20,016 nt of DNA. It comes from Clostridia bacterium (GTDB taxonomy: Bacteria > Bacillota > Clostridia > Christensenellales > UBA1242). How positions within the stretch are numbered: the first letter of the stretch is position 1; every line of letters begins with the position of its first letter. Location of the stretch: NCBI GenBank assembly GCA_028694075.1, contig JAQUUD010000022.1, positions 1 through 20,016 on the forward strand, read 5' to 3'. Both the position numbers and the translations under genes were made by a program. Shown here piece after piece: positions 15,137-20,016 of the stretch. The notes beneath the pieces are model-generated. The model saw nothing but the letters and a program-made list of their open reading frames with translations, had not been told where the DNA came from and did no database searches.

Positions 15137-16906
15137 TTATTTCCAATTATTTAAAATTGTATCGGCAAAATCGAAGACCTCTTGAAAAGTTCGGGGGTCT
15201 TCTAAATTTACACCGGCAAGTTTCAATATTTCAAGTGGCGGAAGTGACGAGCCCGCCGAAAGAAACTTTAAATATTTCTCTTTTGCACTCTCTTCTTTAT
15301 TATACAATTTTTTTGCAATCAAAAGTGCACTTATAAACCCAGTCGCATATTTATAAACATAAAACGCCCTATAAAAATGCGATATTGCACTCCACTCAAA
15401 TTTTGATAATGGCAGAAATTCAACATCTTTACCAAAATATTTTTTATTTAATTCCAAATATTCATCATTTATTATATCTTTTGAAAGAACTTGCGTTTTT
15501 TCATAAATACTATGCATTTTATTTTCAAATTCAACAAACATTGTTTGCCTGTTAACACTTGCATAAAAATTATGAAAAAACTGGTCATAATAAAACAATT
15601 TTTCTTCACAAGAGTTTGAATTATCAATAAAATACAAAATCATTAGAATTTCATTAACTGTGCTTGCAATTTCTGCAAGAAAAATAGAATAATCTGCTTT
15701 TTCATAGCACTGGTTTTTATTTGAATAATATGAATGCATTGCGTGTCCTAATTCGTGAATAAGTGTAAAAACCGAATCAAAATTATCTTTATAATTCATT
15801 AAAACAACTGGGTGAATGCCATATGCACCCGTTTCATAACCACCCCTTTCCTTGCCTTTGTTTTCATATACATCAATCCATCTTTCATCATAAGCCTTTT
15901 GAATCAGGTTAACATATTCTTCACCGATTGGCTCTACAACCTTTTTAATTAATTGAATTGCATTGTCATAAGAAACTTTAGCATCAAATTTATAGTTAAT
16001 AAGAGCATTTATATCATATGTTGCCATTTTACGAAGTTTTAATTTAAGCCTTTTTGCTTCAAAATATCTGTGAAAAATCCCCAGATTATTGTTAACAGCA
16101 ATAATCAAGTTATCGAAAACATTTCTGCTTATTTCTTCATTAAAAAGAACGCAATCCAAACTCGATGTAAACTTGCGGATTTTACTTACAATACAGTCAG
16201 ATTTAACCGCACCGATATAATTTGAAACAAGTGTATTATTATATTTTTCAAAAGGTTTTTTCATATTAATTGCAGTGTTTTTTCGAAGAGTTCTGTCAAG
16301 GCTTTTGATATAAATTCCATAATTGCCATAAGTGAGTTCATATTTTTTGCCCGTACTGTCTGTAACTGGCTCAAAAACAAAATCAATATCTGTCATCATT
16401 TTGTATGTTAAAGCAAAATTTTCTGCAATTTGTTCCATTTGAATAAGCAATTCTTCTTCTTTCTTTGAAAGGATATGTGCTTTGTTACGGATTATTTCTC
16501 TGAAATAATTGCTAAATTGCGTAAACTTAGTGTTTTTCATTAAATTAGTTAAAAATTCTGTTGAAAGTGCGCTGATTTCAACGGCTTGAAAAGAGGACAA
16601 TGAAGCAAATTCATATGCAATGCTCATTGCTTTTTCTTGTAATTCTTTTTGTTCGCTATTATTGCCATCTTCGGAAACCTTAAAATAAGAAAATTGAATT
16701 AATCTATCTAATTTTCGATTAATATCCGAACATAAAACAAGGCTTTCAAAAATTGCATTTTCCTGCGTTAAATTGCCTTCATATTCTTTAATTTTTTGCA
16801 TTTGTTTTTGAATGCTACTTAGTTCTAAAAGACATTCATTGTTGCTTTTGCAATAAGCACTTATATCCCACTTATATTTTTCTGCAAGTTCTTCTCTTTT
16901 TTTCAA
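15137..16906 (-). CDS. pepF: Oligoendopeptidase F, M3 family metallopeptidase
   Basis: PepF is a zinc metallopeptidase that degrades short peptides in the cytoplasm. The 589 residues match the usual length of about 600. The zinc site is HELGH (384-388) in the context FTLIHELGHAMHSYY, and the third ligand is Glu412 in FLAEIASTVNE. Other M3 features are a helical N-terminal half (1-180), GGYETGAYG before the active site, and a C-terminal helical region ending near FADTIL. The start codon is TTG, supported by AAGGTGGT five bases upstream. It lies 56 bases after the RluA-family gene on the same strand, so the two may share a transcript. It converges with the Cys-rich gene, and I see no hairpin in the 77 bases between them. 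Confidence 0.94.
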   Translation of the reverse strand: MKKREELAEKYKWDISAYCKSNNECLLELSSIQKQMQKIKEYEGNLTQENAIFESLVLCSDINRKLDRLIQFSYFKVSEDGNNSEQKELQEKAMSIAYEFASLSSFQAVEISALSTEFLTNLMKNTKFTQFSNYFREIIRNKAHILSKKEEELLIQMEQIAENFALTYKMMTDIDFVFEPVTDSTGKKYELTYGNYGIYIKSLDRTLRKNTAINMKKPFEKYNNTLVSNYIGAVKSDCIVSKIRKFTSSLDCVLFNEEISRNVFDNLIIAVNNNLGIFHRYFEAKRLKLKLRKMATYDINALINYKFDAKVSYDNAIQLIKKVVEPIGEEYVNLIQKAYDERWIDVYENKGKERGGYETGAYGIHPVVLMNYKDNFDSVFTLIHELGHAMHSYYSNKNQCYEKADYSIFLAEIASTVNEILMILYFIDNSNSCEEKLFYYDQFFHNFYASVNRQTMFVEFENKMHSIYEKTQVLSKDIINDEYLELNKKYFGKDVEFLPLSKFEWSAISHFYRAFYVYKYATGFISALLIAKKLYNKEESAKEKYLKFLSAGSSLPPLEILKLAGVNLEDPRTFQEVFDFADTILNNWK

Positions 16907-16962
16907 TTAAACCACCTTATAATTTAATTTATATATTTTTTTTAATTTAAATATGTGATTTT

Positions 16963-17838
16963 TTAAATATATTTTTGCAAATTAAATAAATTCCACGGAC
17001 TTTTATCTTCAAATGGATAAACTTTGAATTTCAATGTTTTATCTTGCGTTGGGTGCTTGAAAAGCAGTTCCGTTGCCCATAAAGCCAAATTGGTTGTCAA
17101 GTTGGACTGTACGTATCCAGAAGTTAAGTTATCATTCACAAATTCGTTACCCATTTGGTTTTTATTTTCATTTTGATTGTTTGTTTTTTCAGTTTCAGAA
17201 TTTTCAGTAACTTGATTATTAGGGGCTTCTTTATTAGGCGTTTCCTTTGCATTAACCTCGCCCATATCAGATGAAAATATTTTTTTATTTATTCCTGCTT
17301 CTTTTCCATATTTTGCATCGCCGAAAACTGGTGTCCCAATATTTGCAAGTTGCACTCTAATTTGATGCGGTCTTCCGGTTTCAAGTTTTATTTTGATTAA
17401 ACTTAATTGATTAACTGTTTCAAGCACTTCATATTCAAGTTCAGCGCGCTTTGCGTCAGGCTCTGACAGTGGCACAATTCTCACTCTGTTTTCTTTTAAA
17501 TCTTTTTTTAAATAATTAACTAGATGTGCCTTAGCAAATCTTGGCTCACCCTTAACAACTGCGTAATAAGTTTTTTCAAAAGTTCCATTTTGAATTTGAG
17601 CGGATATTCTGCTTGCCGACTTAGAATTTCTGGCAAAGACAATAACACCGCCCGTTGGACGATCTAGCCTATGCACAAGAGCAACAAATGCTTCTCCCGG
17701 CTTATTATATTTTTCTTTAATATAATCTTTGACCATACTGAGCAGGTCTTTATCCCCGCTGGCATCAGACTGCGTTGGCACATTTTGCGGTTTTATAACA
17801 ACAATAACTTGGTTGTCTTCATAAATTATATCTAACAT
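16963..17838 (-). CDS. RluA-family pseudouridine synthase with an Asn/Glu-rich insertion
   Basis: It converts uridine to pseudouridine in rRNA or tRNA. The catalytic motif HRLDRPTGG has Asp59, and HQIRVQLANIGTPVFGDAKYG (split around residue 168) is the usual second signature. No N-terminal S4 domain is present, so it is of the short type, and I cannot tell the target nucleotide. Between GDAKYGKEAGINKK and LALWATELLFKHPT, which are normally joined by a shorter loop, is a stretch of about 60 residues rich in Asn, Glu, Thr and Gln (about 187-248, bases 17095-17280). The frame is intact and the rest is well conserved. AAGGAAA precedes the ATG. pepF follows closely. Confidence 0.92.
   Translation of the reverse strand: MLDIIYEDNQVIVVIKPQNVPTQSDASGDKDLLSMVKDYIKEKYNKPGEAFVALVHRLDRPTGGVIVFARNSKSASRISAQIQNGTFEKTYYAVVKGEPRFAKAHLVNYLKKDLKENRVRIVPLSEPDAKRAELEYEVLETVNQLSLIKIKLETGRPHQIRVQLANIGTPVFGDAKYGKEAGINKKIFSSDMGEVNAKETPNKEAPNNQVTENSETEKTNNQNENKNQMGNEFVNDNLTSGYVQSNLTTNLALWATELLFKHPTQDKTLKFKVYPFEDKSPWNLFNLQKYI
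17095..17280 (-). repeat. Low-complexity Asn/Glu-coding insertion in the RluA-family gene
   Basis: This encodes KETPNKEAPNNQVTENSETE and further Asn-, Glu- and Thr-rich sequence inside an otherwise compact catalytic domain. Unlike the mnmA insertion, I see no long DNA repeat in it. Confidence 0.6.
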
Positions 17839-18022
17839 TTTCCTTCTTTTAAATAACTTTAAAATTTTATTTAATAATTTTTATAATTATTATGAAATAT
17901 AATCATTTGTTTTTTAACTACTTTTTATATAATTGTATTAAGCATATTTTAATTAATTTTTTTAAAAATTCCATATGTTAATCTCAACCAACAAATTAAC
18001 TGGCAAAAAATTTAATATGAAA

Positions 18023-18754
18023 TTAAAACTTTTCAAGCAAGGAATTCATATCCATAATGTCGCCAGTTGTTAAAATTCCAAGCGGGACTTCTTCCATACT
18101 TCCGGTTTTTGTTAAAATTATAATGAGCAACTTTCTATTTTCATAAAATAAGTTCAATGCTCGTTCAACCGTAACGTCCATCGGCATAACTTCATAATAT
18201 CTGCCGTTTGTAAATTGATTTATTATATCTTCAATTTTTGTTTTGCTGATATACTCATTTATGTCTTTACCTTTGGATACTTGTTCGCCCAACACATTTA
18301 ACATTTTCTGACCGTTTGCAACGCCAATCAATCCACCGTTTTTGTAAACCGGCAAATTACTGAAAGATGAAGTATAAATTATTTCAATCACCTTTTTTAA
18401 AGGCACATCAAACTGAACTGTTACAACATCTTTTTTGCATATTGTGTTCCACACTTTTGGCGGAGCAGAAATAATTTTTGCAATTTTTTCAAACTGCAAA
18501 ACAACATCTTCATGCGGTTCCGCAATTATATAATCTTCATTGCTTTTATGGATTATTGCATTTCTAAGTCTGCCATAATCAATTAATTCATCTTCATATT
18601 TTCTCACAACATAATTTTGCACTACGGCTCTTCTTATCATATCAGAATAAGACATACTGCGTCTAAAATCGTGTTGTATTCTCAGTTCGTGATCAATCGT
18701 ATTATAAGCATTAATAAATCTTTCAGCGAAAGATTTTTCATCAGTTTCGGGCAT
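18023..18754 (-). CDS. HEPN-like/CBS domain protein
   Basis: The 243-residue product has a helical N-terminal region (about 1-95) with the segment GRLRNAIIHKS. R64-N65-x3-H69 fits the RNxxxH motif of HEPN domains, many of which are RNases. A pair of CBS motifs follows (about 105-165 and 172-240), with FSNLPVYKNGGLIGV and PLGILTTGDIM typical of adenosine-nucleotide-binding CBS modules. No membrane segment or signal peptide is seen. It has its own well-formed promoter (18772-18800), and GGAG lies just before the ATG. The nucleotide-gated RNase idea is inference. A non-catalytic helical dimerisation domain is also possible, since RNxxxH alone is weak evidence. Confidence 0.75.
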   Translation of the reverse strand: MPETDEKSFAERFINAYNTIDHELRIQHDFRRSMSYSDMIRRAVVQNYVVRKYEDELIDYGRLRNAIIHKSNEDYIIAEPHEDVVLQFEKIAKIISAPPKVWNTICKKDVVTVQFDVPLKKVIEIIYTSSFSNLPVYKNGGLIGVANGQKMLNVLGEQVSKGKDINEYISKTKIEDIINQFTNGRYYEVMPMDVTVERALNLFYENRKLLIIILTKTGSMEEVPLGILTTGDIMDMNSLLEKF

Positions 18755-18771
18755 AAAATTCTCCTAAAAAC

Positions 18772-18800
18772 ATTATAACATTCAGGGAAATTTATTGCAA
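18772..18800 (-). promoter_or_regulatory. Vegetative promoter of the CBS gene
   Basis: On the minus strand TTGCAA (18795-18800) and a perfect TATAAT (18772-18777) are separated by exactly 17 bases. The implied start near 18765 leaves a leader of about ten bases, with GGAG at its 5' end. Confidence 0.65.
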
Positions 18801-19064
18801 CTTAAATTAGGAAATTGACAACTTACTACGCATTTCAATTGAATTATTTTGAAAAATTAGCCTTATTTTTAATTTTAATTTAAAAATAACTAAGATTGGT
18901 TTCACAGATAAAAACCAAACTAAAATGGAATCGAATCTAAGAACATAACCAGTCAAACGGGCAAATCTAACGAATTACATTAACAATTCATTTTGTTATA
19001 ATAATGGAATTTTATATTATTATAATCATTAGAAAATCCAATTTAATAATTGTTGAAATTTAAT
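18801..19064. other. Intergenic region between the CBS gene and the SRP RNA
   Basis: It holds an all-AT hairpin (18863-18872 with 18880-18889), a small TTGGTTT/AAACCAA hairpin (18896-18902 with 18912-18918), and one short copy of the GC-rich repeat words (GTCAAACGGGCAAATCTAACG, about 18953-18973). No gene is seen. Confidence 0.4.
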
Positions 19065-19341
19065 AAAAAAACCGTGCGATTTGCTTTGTCAACCTCAAAC
19101 CGCCACACCTAAAAAAATTTAACTCCACCCAAGCTACCTTATGGCACATAAAAGAAATTGCTTAATGTTGCTGTTTTCCAACCCTCACATAATTCACAAC
19201 ATTTCATTGCATAAGACTTTGATTTCAACGCTAAATTAAATTAAGCATAAACGACTTAAAAATTGCCGAGGCAAACCATCAGTTCTGCTATAGCGGATTG
19301 CAGATTACAGGGCACCGCTGGCTCCCCACTTAGCACGGCAT
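19065..19341 (-). ncRNA. ffs: Signal recognition particle RNA, long form with Alu domain
   Basis: The minus strand reads GCCGTGCTAAGTGGGGAGCC, AGCGGTGCCCTGTAATCTGC and AATCCGCTATAGCAG, closely matching the 5' Alu domain of B. subtilis scRNA. The domain IV hairpin lies around 19160-19200, with a GGAA tetraloop at 19176-19179 and the AGCA side of the symmetric loop, followed by ACATTAAGC and later TGTGCCATAAGGTAGC. The 5' GCCGTGC pairs with 3' GCACGG, closing the long helix, and a seven-T run follows as terminator. The length of about 277 bases equals the Bacillus type. The RNA works with Ffh to target nascent membrane and secreted proteins. A candidate promoter is TTGATA (19369-19374) with TTAATA (19347-19352), spacing 16. 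Confidence 0.93.
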
Positions 19342-19439
19342 AATTATATTAACATAAAAACCAAAAAATATCAAACAAAATTTTTTATAATCTTTAAATT
19401 GATTGATTAATAAATTTAATCCACATTTTTGTTCTAATC

Positions 19440-19592
19440 AAGTTAACAAACGGCAAACCAACTAGTCAAACGGGCTGAGCGAGCGGGCGAAGCGAAGCGA
19501 ATCAGGGCGAGCGGGCAATGCTAGCCAAACGGGCAAATCAACTAGTCTAACGGGCAAATCTAACGGAGTCAAACGGGCTGGTCTAACGGGCA
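19440..19592. repeat. Second block of GC-rich intergenic repeats
   Basis: This is built from GTCAAACGGGCTG, CCAAACGGGCAAATC, TCTAACGGGCAAATC and GCGAGCGGGCGAAGC words, the same vocabulary as the block at 1831-2320. It begins only a few bases after the ung stop codon (19594-19596), just as the other block begins after hslU. GTCAAACGGGCTGGTCTAACGG is shared almost exactly with 2129-2150. The AT-rich bases between it and the SRP RNA hold only that gene's promoter region. Confidence 0.85.
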
Positions 19593-19593
19593 T

Positions 19594-20016
19594 TTATCTC
19601 CAATCTGTTTCTTTTTTACCGTTTTTTCTTAAAATTTCGTTGATTTTGGAAAAATGCTTACAACCGAAAAATCCGGTATATGCTGAAAGCGGGCTTGGGT
19701 GAGATGCTTGCAAAATAATATGCTTATTTGCATTAATAAGCGGAATGAAGATTTTAGCGTTTGCACCCCAACAAACAAAAATAACTTGCTCTTCTTTTGC
19801 ATTAATAAGTTTGATAATTTCTTGCGTAAAAGTTTCCCAGCCTTTATTTTTATGAGAGTTTGGTGTATTTTGCCTTACTGTTAAAACTGTGTTCAACAGC
19901 AAAATGCCTTGCTTTGCCCAACGAGATAAATTTCCACTTGGCAAGCATTTAATATTCAAATCCGCTTCAATTTCTTTGAAGATATTTTTTAGCGATGGTG
20001 GAAAAGCCTGACCATC
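19594..20016 (-). CDS. ung: Uracil-DNA glycosylase, 5' end outside the window
   Basis: Ung removes uracil from DNA to start base excision repair. About 140 C-terminal residues are visible, running without interruption to the window edge, so the start is not here. Diagnostic segments are GQAFPPSLKNIFKEIE, LSRWAKQGILLLNTVLTV, NSHKNKGWETFT, the catalytic-histidine motif HPSPLSAYTGFFGCKHFS and the family ending IL-x2-NGKKETDW. The catalytic GQDPYH motif lies upstream, out of view. A TTG at 19957-19959 is an internal Leu codon, not a start. The stop codon is followed almost directly by GC-rich repeats. Confidence 0.95.
   Translation of the reverse strand, partial: DGQAFPPSLKNIFKEIEADLNIKCLPSGNLSRWAKQGILLLNTVLTVRQNTPNSHKNKGWETFTQEIIKLINAKEEQVIFVCWGANAKIFIPLINANKHIILQASHPSPLSAYTGFFGCKHFSKINEILRKNGKKETDWR

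Noticed and set aside
19440..19592. DNA uptake sequences linked to dprA and comM
   Set aside because: The repeats are clustered in a few blocks rather than dispersed, and uptake signal sequences of that kind are not known in Bacillota.

Overview
The window is AT-rich bacterial DNA using the standard bacterial code. It looks like a member of the Bacillota, most likely an uncultured gut-type clostridium. The evidence is the gene order comM (yifB) - dprA - topA - hslV - hslU on one strand, which follows the Bacillota arrangement, a long signal recognition particle (SRP) RNA with a B. subtilis-like Alu domain, AGGAG-type ribosome binding sites, and a PepF-type M3 oligopeptidase. I cannot name the genus.

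Layout. At 1-1049 (+) lies the end of a secreted or surface protein gene, interrupted by an 11-G tract that puts it one base out of frame. A bidirectional terminator separates it from trxA (-, 1383-1691). A block of degenerate GC-rich repeats (about 1831-2320) follows. Then come the housekeeping genes hslU, hslV, topA, dprA and comM (2329-9607, all -). The dprA-comM gap holds a 98-base DNA or RNA cloverleaf. A full-length paralogue of the first surface gene is at 10047-11444 (+). Next are mnmA (-) with an Asn-rich insertion, a zinc-ribbon/TM2 membrane protein (-), a divergent Q/N/P-repeat and Cys-rich protein (+, 14310-15059), pepF (-), an RluA-family pseudouridine synthase with its own Asn-rich insertion (-), a CBS protein with a HEPN-like RNxxxH motif (-), the SRP RNA (-, about 19065-19341), a second block of the GC-rich repeats, and the 3' part of ung (-) running off the right edge.

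How the parts relate. The minus strand carries mostly conserved functions: redox (TrxA), proteolysis (HslUV, PepF), DNA topology, uptake and repair (TopA, DprA, ComM, Ung), RNA modification (MnmA, RluA type) and protein targeting (SRP RNA). The plus-strand genes are accessory: two paralogous secreted proteins ending in a DUF6273-like domain and one unrecognised low-complexity/Cys-rich protein.

The main points of interest are the G11 tract, where adding one G restores an open frame matching the paralogue (candidate ON/OFF phase variation), the compact cloverleaf palindrome, the two intergenic repeat blocks that start just after the hslU and ung stop codons, the low-complexity insertions in two RNA-modification enzymes, the HEPN-like/CBS protein, and the divergent pair with a dyad between its genes.
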